This document shows positions 55,896 to 64,000 of a stretch of DNA of 64,000 nt, piece after piece. The notes under the pieces were generated by a model. The model had not been told where the DNA came from and did not search any database. It worked only from the letters and a program-made list of their open reading frames with translations. The translations under genes were made by a program, and so were the position numbers. The first letter of the stretch is position 1. Every line of letters starts with the position of its first letter. The DNA comes from Methylophilus sp. Leaf416 (GTDB taxonomy: Bacteria; Pseudomonadota; Gammaproteobacteria; Burkholderiales; Methylophilaceae): contig NZ_LMQS01000001.1 in NCBI RefSeq assembly GCF_001424665.1, positions 497,225 to 561,224 of the forward strand. The letters run 5' to 3'.

Positions 55896-55987
55896 TCGCG
55901 GTTGTGCAGTTATGGTAAAAGCAATCTCTGCCAAATCACGGTATGATACCAGCTTTAATTGCCAAGCAAAAAACAAGCGCTCATAGC

Positions 55988-57310
55988 ATGCAACTGGAAC
56001 AACTCAAACAAATCTCTGAAGATATTATTCAACTGGCCAGGCAGGCAGGGGCCAGCAGTGCCGAGGCCGATGTCAGTTTCGGCACCGGCCAGAATGTTTC
56101 TGTCCGCCAGGGCGAGACTGAAAATATTGAGTACAACCGTGACAAAGGTTGTTCGGTGACGGTGTATTTCGGGCAGAGAAAAGGCTATGCCAGCACTTCT
56201 GACCTTAGTTTACAGGCGCTTAAAGATACCGTCGAAGCCGCCTGTAATATTGCGAAATATACTGCAGAAGATCCTTTTTGCGGCCTGGCCGATGCTGAAT
56301 GCATGGCAAAAGAACTCCCGGACTTGTCGTTACACCATCCGTGGGCTATCGATGTCGATCAGGCGCTGGAATTAGCCAGGCGCTGTGAAGCAGCAGCACT
56401 TGCAGTAGACCCGCGCATCAGCAATAGTGAAGGCGGCAGCGTTTATAGCCAAAATGGCGCATTTGTATACGCAAATAGTCACGGTTTTGTTGGCGGTTAC
56501 CCTAGCTCACGCCATAGCATTAGCTGTTCAGTGATTGCCGAATCCAACAACCAGATGCAACGCGATTACTGGTATAGCAGTGCGCGTGATGCGCTGGACC
56601 TGGAGTCACCAGAGCAAGTGGGCCAAATCGCAGGCTCACGCACGGTCAAAAGATTAGACGCCCACCCACTCAAGACAGGCCAGTATCCGGTGTTATTTGA
56701 AGCACCGTTGGCAAGTGGACTTATCGGTACGCTGCTGAGTGCAATTTCAGGAGGTAATCTATATAGAAAATCTTCTTTTTTACTTGATAGCCTGGGGCAA
56801 ACAATTGCCAGCCCGTTATTGCATATCGATGAAGATCCTTTCATTCTCAAAGGTGCTGGCAGCAGCCCGTTTGATAATGAAGGCGTTGCCTGCCAGAAAC
56901 GTACCCTGATAGAGAATGGCGTGCTGCAGGGTTATTTGCTTGGCAGCTACTCTGCACGCAAACTGGGCATGCAATCCACCGGCAATGCCGGTGGCGCCCA
57001 TAACATCCTAGTGCGGTCTACCGGTCATAACCTCGAACAATTATTACAGACCATGGGCACCGGAATACTGGTGACAGAACTACTTGGTCATGGCATGAAT
57101 ATGATTACGGGTGATTACTCACGTGGTGCTGCTGGTTACTGGGTTGAAAACGGGGTCATTAGTCACCCGGTAGAAGAGATCACGATTGCCAGCAATATGC
57201 AGGAAATGCTGAAAGGTATAGTTGCGATTGGCAACGATATTATTCCGAATAGCTCCAAGCTGACCGGCTCAATATTAATTGATCGCATGACCGTCGCCTC
57301 GGCTGACTAG
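55988..57310 (+). CDS. pmbA: Metalloprotease-related protein PmbA/TldE
   Basis: PmbA (TldE) pairs with TldD in a heterodimer that matures microcin B17 and processes other peptides. The roughly 440 residues span the PmbA/TldD family: VSVRQGETENIEYNRDKG near the start and the C-terminal GNAGGAHNILV and GTGILVTELLGHGMNMITGDYSRGAAGYWVENG. As expected for PmbA, the HExxxH zinc motif of TldD is absent. The ATG at 55988 is chosen because homology begins at MQLEQLKQ. tldD is not in the window. Confidence 0.95.
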   Translation: MQLEQLKQISEDIIQLARQAGASSAEADVSFGTGQNVSVRQGETENIEYNRDKGCSVTVYFGQRKGYASTSDLSLQALKDTVEAACNIAKYTAEDPFCGLADAECMAKELPDLSLHHPWAIDVDQALELARRCEAAALAVDPRISNSEGGSVYSQNGAFVYANSHGFVGGYPSSRHSISCSVIAESNNQMQRDYWYSSARDALDLESPEQVGQIAGSRTVKRLDAHPLKTGQYPVLFEAPLASGLIGTLLSAISGGNLYRKSSFLLDSLGQTIASPLLHIDEDPFILKGAGSSPFDNEGVACQKRTLIENGVLQGYLLGSYSARKLGMQSTGNAGGAHNILVRSTGHNLEQLLQTMGTGILVTELLGHGMNMITGDYSRGAAGYWVENGVISHPVEEITIASNMQEMLKGIVAIGNDIIPNSSKLTGSILIDRMTVASAD

Positions 57311-57332
57311 CCCTAGAGAATGCGGTACAAAT

Positions 57333-57366
57333 AAAAAAGGCTTTGCATCACTGCAAAGCCTTTTTT
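57333..57366. terminator. Bidirectional terminator between pmbA and mlaA
   Basis: AAAAAAGGCTTTGCA and TGCAAAGCCTTTTTT form a perfect 15-pair stem with a four-base loop. T-runs occur on both strands, and the site lies between convergent genes. Confidence 0.9.
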
Positions 57367-57404
57367 GTCGCACTAACCAATGATCGCTAAAAGGATCAAG
57401 CCCC

Positions 57405-58490
57405 TTATTTAGCTTCCAGTGTTAGTAAAGTATCGTCGATACCTGCAACTACTTCTGTGGCAGTGCTTTCCATTACCACAGGCTCTACAGGAGTTGGTTG
57501 CTCGCTCACTTGATCAAGTAATGGTGGCAACGCCTCTTCTGGTGCAGATTCAATGGCTGGTGTTTCAGCCAGGTCAGCAGAAATATCAGGTGTTGTTTGC
57601 TCAGTGGATACTGTCGACTCTTCAACAGCAGGCTGTTGAACTTCTACCGTTGCCGCATCTGTAGTCAGCATGCCTGCTTGCTCCTCAATCGGTACAGCTG
57701 ATTGCAATACAACGGTTTCAGAAACAGCTGGCTCAGCTGCAGCACCATTTGCAGCTGGTTCATCTTCTGGCTCAAATTCATCCTGCAACAACTCTGCCGG
57801 CACAATGCCATCCTGAACCATGCTTGCTCGGCGTTGCAGGTAGGCATCACGCATGAAAGCATACGGGTCGATAGAGGCATCATCTACCAGGTCTTTGGCA
57901 TCCAGCAATTGCGTACGTTTGTCTATAAACTGCACTAAACGCACCTGGTTATGCGCGCGGATCTGGCCGGTGTTATGCAGGTAGGTAATCGGGTCTGAAG
58001 TCACAGTATCAAATGCCAGACCACCCGCATCCCGCACAGTACTTGGTCCCAAAATCGGCAATACTAGGTAAGGGCCTGTGCCGACGCCCCAGTGACCTAA
58101 AGTCTGACCGAAGTCTTCCTGATGTTTTGGGAAGTTGTCTTTACTGGCGACATCGATCACGCCAGCGATACCGAAGGTGGTATTGATCACAAAACGACCC
58201 GCATCGGTAAATGCCTGCGCAAATTTGAGTTGCAGCAAGTCGTTAACCACTGTGGTCAAAGTACCCAGGTTATTGAAAAAGTTGGTGATGCCAGTACGCA
58301 CTGGTGATGGTGTAACTGCCTTATATGCCTTGGCAACCGGCTTCATAGCATATTTATCGACCACATCGTTGAATTTGTAAATCCCGCGGTTAACCCCTTC
58401 AAGCGGATCTTTATTGGTGGTTGCACACCCTGAAAGGCCAACAAGTACGGCAATCAATAAAACGGCTTTTAGTTTATTCATATTTGTCAT
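57405..58490 (-). CDS. mlaA: MlaA/VacJ outer-membrane lipoprotein with long acidic tail
   Basis: MlaA sits in the outer membrane and removes misplaced phospholipids from its outer leaflet, passing them to MlaC. The lipobox is GLSGC (Cys at about residue 22). The core (DPLEGVNRGIYKFNDVVDKY, PVRTGITNFFNNLGT, FGIAGVIDVASK, GPYLVLPILGPSTVRD) ends near residue 230. A further 120 or so residues are Glu/Pro/Ala/Val-rich, of low complexity and absent in E. coli MlaA. An ATG at 58481 is an alternative start. The mlaBCDEF genes are not in the window. Confidence 0.93.
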   Translation of the reverse strand: MTNMNKLKAVLLIAVLVGLSGCATTNKDPLEGVNRGIYKFNDVVDKYAMKPVAKAYKAVTPSPVRTGITNFFNNLGTLTTVVNDLLQLKFAQAFTDAGRFVINTTFGIAGVIDVASKDNFPKHQEDFGQTLGHWGVGTGPYLVLPILGPSTVRDAGGLAFDTVTSDPITYLHNTGQIRAHNQVRLVQFIDKRTQLLDAKDLVDDASIDPYAFMRDAYLQRRASMVQDGIVPAELLQDEFEPEDEPAANGAAAEPAVSETVVLQSAVPIEEQAGMLTTDAATVEVQQPAVEESTVSTEQTTPDISADLAETPAIESAPEEALPPLLDQVSEQPTPVEPVVMESTATEVVAGIDDTLLTLEAK

Positions 58491-58702
58491 TATATTTAGA
58501 TCAAGCGCCTTGGTATCAATAGCATTAAAAAATCATCTTGGCGTGTAACAAGCGTAGACTTGAAACACCCTGCAATCACTTTTATCGGCGCCTTCTTCAA
58601 TAATTGAAGGGCAACAACGCTATCGCGATCTACTACAGAATCCTTACTACTAGCTTAATAACTGCAAAGTAAAACGAGTTTATTCTACATCAAATGTCAT
58701 TT

Positions 58703-60133
58703 TTACTTCACATTATTTTTGTATAGCGATAATGCCTCTTGCCTTTGTACAGCATGGTCTACAATAGCCATGGGATAATGTATTTGAGGCATACTGACGA
58801 GCAAATCTTTCTTGTTTGAAGTATCCGCATATGGAGCATGAATCTTCCTGTCATCTAACCCCGTTAACTCAGGTACATATTTGCGGATAAACTTGCCTTT
58901 TGCATCAAACTTTTCCGACTGTGACTGCGGATTAAAGATCCTGAAATAGGGCTGCGCATCACATCCGGTGGAAGCCGCCCATTGCCAGCCGCCATTATTG
59001 GCAGCAAAGTCAAAATCAATTAATTTCTCGGCAAAATATTGCTCGCCCCAGCGCCAGTCGATCAGCAAATCCTTAACCAGAAAACTAGCTACCACCATAC
59101 GCAAGCGATTATGCATATAGCCGGTCTCATTCAACTGCCGCATCGCTGCATCCACAATTGGATAACCGGTACGCCCTTCACACCATGCCGCAAACCAGTC
59201 GCGGTTATTGGGAAAAGGTAACTGGTCATACTCCAGCCTGTATGCGCGCCGTTCCAGTTGCAAATCCGGCCGGTGATAACACACCTGGAAGTAAAAATCG
59301 CGCCAGATCAATTCACTCAGCCAGGTTGCAGCACCTTCATTACCTGCCAAAGACAATTGCCAGGCTGCATGGGCCAACTGGCGAATTGAGATAGTGCCAA
59401 ATCGCAAATGCACCGACAAATAAGAGACACCTTTGATGGCAGGATAGTTGCGTGCATCATGATAATCTTCTATGCGCTGTAAAAAGTCATCAAACAACTG
59501 TTGCGCACCCTTGATGCCTGTCGGCAAGCGCATCGTTTTCAAGTTGGTGCGGGAGAAACCCATACTTTCCAACGACGGCATACTTTCAGCCTTGCCACCG
59601 GCCAATGACTTAAGGTAACGTTGTACCGGATAGGCCTTTAAGTAAAACGGATTCAACTTGGCCAGATGCGCACGTTTATAAGGCGTGAATACGCCATAAG
59701 GCTTACCGGTCTGGGTCAGGATTTCGTCCTGTTCAAATAGCACCTGATCTTTGAACAAATGGAGCGTTTTGTCTACGCGCAATAAAGCCTGTGCCACCTT
59801 CTCATCTCGTGCAATAGCCAGCGGCTCGTAATCACGATTGGCGTACACTGCGGCGACTTCGAGCTGTTGTGCCAGCCTGGGTATTTCTTCTATGGCTTTG
59901 CCATGGCGTATTAAAAGGTCGCCGCCCTTTTGCTGAAGTGCCAGTTTAAGTTCATTAAGACTTTCCCAGATAAATTCAACCCGCCGGTCGTATTTATCAG
60001 GCAAGGCATCCAGTATATCGGTATCAAACACAAACGCCACGTACACTTGCGCGTGAAGCTTCAAGGCGTGATACAAGGCAGCATGATCGTCAATGCGCAG
60101 GTCGCGACGCAACCAGACCAAAGCTTTAGACAT
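58703..60133 (-). CDS. phrB: Deoxyribodipyrimidine photolyase
   Basis: The enzyme uses blue light and FAD to split cyclobutane pyrimidine dimers in DNA. The roughly 476 residues start at the ATG at 60133 (MSKALVWLRRDLRIDD); a GTG at 60160 adds nine unlikely residues. The N-terminal antenna domain is followed by the FAD domain with GRTGYPIVDAAMRQLNETG, HNRLRMVVASFLVKDLLIDW and WASTGCDAQPYFRIFNP. The conserved Trp residues fit class I CPD photolyases. The start overlaps the rlmH stop by eight bases. Confidence 0.95.
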   Translation of the reverse strand: MSKALVWLRRDLRIDDHAALYHALKLHAQVYVAFVFDTDILDALPDKYDRRVEFIWESLNELKLALQQKGGDLLIRHGKAIEEIPRLAQQLEVAAVYANRDYEPLAIARDEKVAQALLRVDKTLHLFKDQVLFEQDEILTQTGKPYGVFTPYKRAHLAKLNPFYLKAYPVQRYLKSLAGGKAESMPSLESMGFSRTNLKTMRLPTGIKGAQQLFDDFLQRIEDYHDARNYPAIKGVSYLSVHLRFGTISIRQLAHAAWQLSLAGNEGAATWLSELIWRDFYFQVCYHRPDLQLERRAYRLEYDQLPFPNNRDWFAAWCEGRTGYPIVDAAMRQLNETGYMHNRLRMVVASFLVKDLLIDWRWGEQYFAEKLIDFDFAANNGGWQWAASTGCDAQPYFRIFNPQSQSEKFDAKGKFIRKYVPELTGLDDRKIHAPYADTSNKKDLLVSMPQIHYPMAIVDHAVQRQEALSLYKNNVK

Positions 60134-60602
60134 GATTATCCCGGTGATAAGGATGACCACTTAGGACCGTGTGGGCGCGATAGAGTTGCTCGGCGAGCAT
60201 TACACGCACCATTCCATGTGGCATGGTGAGCTTGGAAAGACTGAATAACCACTGTGCCTGCGTCTTCAGTTGCGGGTGTAAACCATCCGCGCCGCCTACC
60301 ACCAGCGCCACATCGCGGCCCATTTCCTGCCAGCCTTTTAACTTGTCTGCCAATTGCAAGGTAGTCACGGCTTGACCGCGCTCATCCAGCGCCACCAGGT
60401 AATCCTTGCCGACCACTTCAAGAATGCGCCTGGCTTCCGCCTCTTGCACCACTTCGCTATTTTTTCCTGCTGCCCGTTTGTCAGGTTTGATTTCGATAAT
60501 GCGGGTTTCAAGCTCGCGCGGCATGCGCTTTAAATACTCGGCACAAGCCGATTCAACCCAGTCGGGCATTTTATGTCCCACCGAGATGATATTCAGCTTC
60601 AT
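60126..60602 (-). CDS. rlmH: 23S rRNA pseudouridine(1915) methyltransferase
   Basis: RlmH methylates pseudouridine 1915 of 23S rRNA on the 70S ribosome. The 158 residues start MKLNIISVGHKMPDWV, with the SPOUT-fold knot ALVVGGADGLHPQLKTQAQWLFSLSKLTMPH and the C-terminal EQLYRAHTVLSGHPYHRD intact. It follows rsfS after about 150 bases and is coupled to phrB by a short overlap. The usual order rsfS-rlmH is kept, but the maf-rng genes that often follow are at another place in this window. Confidence 0.97.
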   Translation of the reverse strand: MKLNIISVGHKMPDWVESACAEYLKRMPRELETRIIEIKPDKRAAGKNSEVVQEAEARRILEVVGKDYLVALDERGQAVTTLQLADKLKGWQEMGRDVALVVGGADGLHPQLKTQAQWLFSLSKLTMPHGMVRVMLAEQLYRAHTVLSGHPYHRDNHV

Positions 60603-60750
60603 ACAGGGATGACGAAGATTGTGCTGGAGAAATTACTGTTTGCGTTCACACGCAAAACCTTGGTGCAAACAAAAACTCACTCCGGTTTTGGTGTCCGGTG
60701 CAATGTGCACGTTCTTATGCGCGTACATAGTGAGTAGGCAGATCGCTTAA

Positions 60751-61134
60751 TTAAGCAGCGGAAGCAGCGCGGCGCGATTGCGATTCGCTCCACAATTGCT
60801 CAAGGTTGTAATAAGCGCGGGTGGCAGGCACCATCACATGAATAACGATCTCGCCCAGGTCAACAAGCACCCATTCACCGTCTTTTTCACCTTCAATGCC
60901 ACGCGCATCAACGCCTTTTTCTTTCAGTTTCTCGCGAACGTTATCCGCAATCGCCTTACATTGGCGGGTGGAATTACCGCTCGCTACAATCATGTAGCTG
61001 GTAACGGTGGTCATCTGACGCACATCCATTACCGTAATATCAAAGGCTTTAATATCTTCCAGCGCGTCTACAACGGCTGCTTTTATATCTTCAAGAGGGA
61101 GAGTTTTATCTATAGGTTGCATAGGCACATTCAA
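60751..61134 (-). CDS. rsfS: Ribosomal silencing factor RsfS
   Basis: RsfS binds L14 on the large subunit and blocks joining of subunits when nutrients are short. The 127 residues include the core DITVMDVRQMTTVTSYMIVASGNSTRQ and the conserved GEWVLVDLGEIVIHVM. Length is typical, with a short Ser/Arg/Ala tail. It follows panD after 5 bases, an uncommon neighbour; nadD, which usually precedes rsfS, is not here. Confidence 0.97.
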   Translation of the reverse strand: MNVPMQPIDKTLPLEDIKAAVVDALEDIKAFDITVMDVRQMTTVTSYMIVASGNSTRQCKAIADNVREKLKEKGVDARGIEGEKDGEWVLVDLGEIVIHVMVPATRAYYNLEQLWSESQSRRAASAA

Positions 61135-61139
61135 TGGGT

Positions 61140-61520
61140 TCAGGCAGCTTGCGCCGGGATATGGTCTTTTTGTTCGACGACACGGTTGTGTGTATCGACA
61201 TAGACCAGTTGTGGATGGTAGTTGGCCAATTCGGCTTCGGTGTATTGTGAATAACTTGCAATGATGATCAGGTCATCCGGATCTGCTTTGTGCGCTGCGG
61301 CCCCATTGACTGAAATGACACCAGAGTGACGCTCAGCGCGAATCGCGTAGGTTGTAAACCGCTCGCCATTGTTGATATTGTAAATCTGGATCTGCTCATA
61401 TTCATGGATATTGGCAGCTTCCAGCAAGGCTTCATCGATGGCGCAACTACCTTCGTAGTGCAGCTCGCTGTGCGTCACACGCACCCGATGCAGCTTTGAT
61501 TTCAACATGGTTCTTTGCAT
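61140..61520 (-). CDS. panD: Aspartate 1-decarboxylase proenzyme
   Basis: PanD makes beta-alanine from aspartate for pantothenate synthesis. The 126-residue proenzyme cleaves itself between Gly and Ser in [10 protein letters not shown] (about residues 23-25) to form the pyruvoyl group. The start [20 protein letters not shown] and the later [22 protein letters not shown] match the family. It lies about 100 bases after panC and 5 bases before rsfS, so the pan genes and rsfS may share a transcript. Confidence 0.97.
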   Translation of the reverse strand: MQRTMLKSKLHRVRVTHSELHYEGSCAIDEALLEAANIHEYEQIQIYNINNGERFTTYAIRAERHSGVISVNGAAAHKADPDDLIIIASYSQYTEAELANYHPQLVYVDTHNRVVEQKDHIPAQAA

Positions 61521-61622
61521 TGCATCCCTTCGGTTAATTTCCGCCAGCGCGGAAAAGGTCGTAATTATAAAGTTATCAATAGCTTAGCGCAAAATAATTT
61601 TCATAAAACCGTGACGATTTCT

Positions 61623-62477
61623 CTAAAGATTGACTTCACAATTATCAATCAAACGGGTATTACCCAGTTTGGCCGCCGCCACTATCACTAGTTCAGTTTT
61701 ATCTGGGGATGGATCACTCAAATCCGTTTGAGAGCGGATATCTACATAATCTACCTGCCAGCCCTGCTTTTCCAGACTGGAAATGCTTTCCTGGCAAAGC
61801 GTAACATAATCACGCCTGCCATGTTCCAAGGCAGTTCGCATCTGCTGTAATTGTGCATATAACTGGGCCGCCTGATGCTTTTGTTCTGGTGTCAGATAGC
61901 CATTGCGGGAGCTCATCGCCAGGCCTGAAGGTTCGCGCATGGTATCCACACCCAATATTTCAATGCCAAAATTAAGCTGGCGCACCATTGTGCGTATCAC
62001 CATCAGTTGCTGGCAATCTTTTTTACCAAACACCGCCAGGTCAGGTTTAACCATATTGAATAATTTGGTCACCACCGTGGCGACGCCGGCAAAGTGGCCT
62101 GGACGGCTGGCTCCGCACAATATATCGGCCAAAGGCGGTGGTTGCACAATCACCTGTTGCATTAAATCCTGCCCATTAAAGTCAGGGTACATTTCATCTA
62201 CCGCAGGCGCAAACACGACATCTGCACCCACAGTACGTAACTGATCGCAATCGGCTCGCAACGTACGCGGATAGCTGCCGAAATCTTCGTTGGCACCGAA
62301 TTGCAGTGGATTGACGAAAATACTGACTACCACGATATCGGCTCGGCCTTTAGCCTGGGTTACCAACTGGCAATGCCCAGCATGCAAGTTACCCATGGTC
62401 GGCACAAAACCAATACGCTTGCCTGCACAACCATCGAGGAAAGCGCGCAACTCGCGCAAAGTATGAAACAACTGCAT
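61623..62477 (-). CDS. panC: Pantothenate synthetase
   Basis: PanC joins pantoate and beta-alanine with ATP to give pantothenate. The 284 residues have the ATP motif VPTMGNLHAGHCQLV (about residues 25-39), the segment VVVSIFVNPLQFGANEDF, HFAGVATVVTKLFNMVKPD and the KMSKS-like SGLAMSSRNGYL. It leads the panC-panD pair, and its product needs the beta-alanine made by PanD. panB is not in the window. Confidence 0.97.
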   Translation of the reverse strand: MQLFHTLRELRAFLDGCAGKRIGFVPTMGNLHAGHCQLVTQAKGRADIVVVSIFVNPLQFGANEDFGSYPRTLRADCDQLRTVGADVVFAPAVDEMYPDFNGQDLMQQVIVQPPPLADILCGASRPGHFAGVATVVTKLFNMVKPDLAVFGKKDCQQLMVIRTMVRQLNFGIEILGVDTMREPSGLAMSSRNGYLTPEQKHQAAQLYAQLQQMRTALEHGRRDYVTLCQESISSLEKQGWQVDYVDIRSQTDLSDPSPDKTELVIVAAAKLGNTRLIDNCEVNL

Positions 62478-62555
62478 GCTAGTGCTTACCCTTTAAAGGC
62501 TTAAGATCGCAGCAATATAACACAGCGCAGTTTGGCATTCGATGCTGTCAGCCAA

Positions 62556-62585
62556 TTGACAAGCAGGCGAACCAACGCCTATAGT
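62556..62585 (+). promoter_or_regulatory. Likely sigma-70 promoter of mscL
   Basis: TTGACA (62556-62561) and TATAGT (62580-62585) are 18 bases apart. The pair lies about 46 bases before the mscL ATG and is close to the consensus. Confidence 0.6.
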
Positions 62586-62631
62586 CGGTTATGCAATCTT
62601 GTATAAATAACAATTAGAGGAGTGTGAAGTT

Positions 62632-63048
62632 ATGAGTGTGGCATCCGAATTCAAACAATTTGCGCTAAAAGGCAACGTCATGGATCTGGCAGTCGGTGTG
62701 ATCATCGGCGGTGCATTTGGTAAAATCGTGGACTCTCTGGTCAATGATATTATCATGCCAGTGATCGGCAAGATTTTCGGTGGCTTCGATTTCAGTAATA
62801 TGTATTTCCCGCTGAACGGGCAATCTGCCGACCTTGCCTTGGTAGAAGCAAAAAAACTGGGGGCTGTACTTGCTTATGGTAACTTTATTACCATTGTGCT
62901 CAACTTCATTATCCTGGCTTTTATCATCTTCCAGATGGTGAAATTCATGAATAGCTTGAAACAAGCTGAACCGCCACCAGCACCAGCTGCTACGCCGGAA
63001 GACATTGTATTACTACGTGAAATTCGCGATAGCCTGAAGAAGAAATAA
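62632..63048 (+). CDS. mscL: Large-conductance mechanosensitive channel
   Basis: MscL opens under membrane tension and releases solutes during osmotic downshock. The 138 residues begin [33 protein letters not shown], the N-terminal helix and TM1. A periplasmic loop and TM2 ([20 protein letters not shown]) follow. The cytoplasmic helix ends [19 protein letters not shown] site precedes the ATG. It is a single-gene unit with a good promoter and terminator. Confidence 0.98.
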   Translation: MSVASEFKQFALKGNVMDLAVGVIIGGAFGKIVDSLVNDIIMPVIGKIFGGFDFSNMYFPLNGQSADLALVEAKKLGAVLAYGNFITIVLNFIILAFIIFQMVKFMNSLKQAEPPPAPAATPEDIVLLREIRDSLKKK

Positions 63049-63068
63049 ACGATTCAGTATGCATCAAC

Positions 63069-63096
63069 AATAAAGGGCGCCCAGGCGCCCTTTATT
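63069..63096. terminator. Bidirectional terminator after mscL
   Basis: AATAAAGGGCGC and GCGCCCTTTATT form a perfect 12-pair stem with a four-base loop between the convergent mscL and 63111-63494 genes. Short T-runs occur on both strands. Confidence 0.85.
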
Positions 63097-63110
63097 TTGA
63101 ACCTAAAATC

Positions 63111-63494
63111 TTAAGGTGTTGGTTGTATTTCATAAGTCTGGCCCGATGTCGCATCTGAACCATCATTATTCAAAAATACAATCACGCTCACCTGGTCATC
63201 AATCAGGTCCAGCTCCGTGGTCGGGTAATAAGCGCCCTGCGGATCCTTATTGATATTATGATAATGCCAGATAGAAGCCACTACACGACCACTGTCCTTT
63301 AGCTTCACATCTTCGGCTCGTGCCGGCTCACCCAGCAACGCAATAATTTCAGAGCGCTTAAGCTTGCCAATGGCAGTGACAAAGCCCTGCTCGTCTTGCG
63401 GGAGTTTTTCAGTCGTATTGCCCGCCAACACGGAAGTGCTTAAAGTAACCAGCGCCAACGTTGCCAAGAGGGTAAACCAGGATTGTGTTTTCAT
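63111..63494 (-). CDS. Small exported protein, BamE/OmlA-like
   Basis: The 127-residue protein has a signal peptide (MKTQSWFTLLATLALVTLSTSVLA, cleavage near residue 24) with no lipobox Cys. The mature part has the SmpA/OmlA pattern: GKLKRSEIIALLGEPARAEDV, then VASIWHYHN and a strand with a charged edge (ELDLIDDQVSVIVFLNNDG). This fold is used by BamE and by other small periplasmic proteins. Without lipidation it is unlikely to be BamE itself. Its exact role is unknown. It lies downstream of corC. Confidence 0.7.
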   Translation of the reverse strand: MKTQSWFTLLATLALVTLSTSVLAGNTTEKLPQDEQGFVTAIGKLKRSEIIALLGEPARAEDVKLKDSGRVVASIWHYHNINKDPQGAYYPTTELDLIDDQVSVIVFLNNDGSDATSGQTYEIQPTP

Positions 63495-63571
63495 TTTAAC
63501 GCTCCTTTTCAGATACTAAGGCAATCAAAACAAAAATTGGTTCGCACCAGTGAGGCACTCACACAATTTCT

Positions 63572-64000
63572 TTAAACAGATTCAATCGGGTAAACTTCTT
63601 CCGGCAACTGTTCGACCATCAATACATGTACCCGACGGCTATCTGCATGCACCACAGTAACACTGAGGTTACCTATGCGGATCTGCTCGCCTCGTTTAGG
63701 TAAATGGCCGAAATGATTAACCACCAGACCACCTACGGTAGAAAACTCTTCGTCGCTAAAGTCGGTGCCAATCGTCTCATTTAGCTCGCCAATTTCAGTC
63801 AGCGCCTTGACGCGGTATTTGCCGGCGTCTTGCAGAATAATGTTGCCTTCATCCTCGTCGTCGTCATATTCATCTTCAATATCGCCGACAATTTGCTCGA
63901 GTACATCTTCAATGGTGACCATACCTGCCACGCCACCATATTCATCCACCACGATGGCGATATGGTTGCGGTTGCTGCGAAACTCTTTCAACAGCACATT
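63572..64000 (-). CDS. corC: CorC/HlyC-family transporter accessory protein, C-terminal part
   Basis: The frame enters from the right edge; only the last 142 or so residues are visible. They hold the end of the second CBS domain ([28 protein letters not shown]), an acidic stretch ([11 protein letters not shown]) and the CorC_HlyC domain ([37 protein letters not shown]). The sequence fits the short cytoplasmic YbeX/CorC group rather than the membrane-bound CNNM type, but the missing N-terminus would decide this. These proteins are linked to magnesium and cobalt efflux and, for YbeX, ribosome homeostasis. Confidence 0.85.
   Translation of the reverse strand, partial: NVLLKEFRSNRNHIAIVVDEYGGVAGMVTIEDVLEQIVGDIEDEYDDDEDEGNIILQDAGKYRVKALTEIGELNETIGTDFSDEEFSTVGGLVVNHFGHLPKRGEQIRIGNLSVTVVHADSRRVHVLMVEQLPEEVYPIESV

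Overview
This window looks like a chromosomal segment of a betaproteobacterium, most likely of the Methylophilaceae (Methylotenera, Methylovorus or Methylophilus type). That placement is inferred from protein sequences and gene order: the pheST-ihfA-merR block, the MutT-ThiE fusion, a pyrB-linked pseudo-dihydroorotase, the split pil genes and the Gcr-type membrane protein. I could not run a search to confirm it. Nearly everything is housekeeping. I see no prophage, insertion sequence, CRISPR array or integration site.

Layout. 1-352 is the start of a secreted protein cut by the left edge. 888-4424 is an overlapping three-gene glycan cassette (glycosyltransferase, UDP-galactopyranose mutase, clan-A glycosidase). 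4841-8555 holds a large clade-2 catalase and two small exported proteins of unknown function. 8703-16708 is a translation block, all on the minus strand: thrS-infC-rpmI-rplT-pheS-pheT-ihfA-merR, bordered by tRNA-Val(GAC) and tRNA-Pro(GGG). 16961-20520 holds a lytic transglycosylase, an SDR protein, a Nudix hydrolase and a zinc peptidase. 20613-26239 is a tight plus-strand run, ribE-ribBX-yqgE-ruvX-pyrR-pyrB-pyrX. 26340-30734 has pilT-pilU facing away from yggS-proC-yggT. 30785-34859 has maf-rng facing away from an AAA ATPase and a MutT-ThiE fusion. 34862-37816 is a looser, AT-richer patch of small membrane and exported proteins. 38314-40847 is pilD-coaE-zapD-yacG. 41059-48476 holds an unknown acidic protein, ispB, two tRNAs, lysC, alaS and recA-recX. 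48678-54911 has a metal-ligand-rich secreted protein, mog-vanZ-thiL-pgpA-pncC and a PDZ/Gcr pair. 54973-64000 holds a TusA-like protein, darP, pmbA, mlaA, a photolyase with rlmH, rsfS-panD-panC, mscL, a BamE-like protein and a truncated corC.

The strongest recurring signal is loss of catalytic residues in otherwise well-kept proteins. The GTP cyclohydrolase II half of RibBX lacks its zinc cysteines. PyrX lacks the dihydroorotase metal histidines. The ThiE half of the Nudix fusion lacks both expected magnesium aspartates. The TusA-like protein has Ser in place of its sulfur-carrying Cys. The first two are known variants; the last two deserve testing. Other points of note are an AUA start for infC, an orphan plus-strand terminator that may end a small RNA, and a Fur-box-like palindrome in a gene-free stretch. 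I did not find a clearly new multi-gene defence or biosynthetic system.
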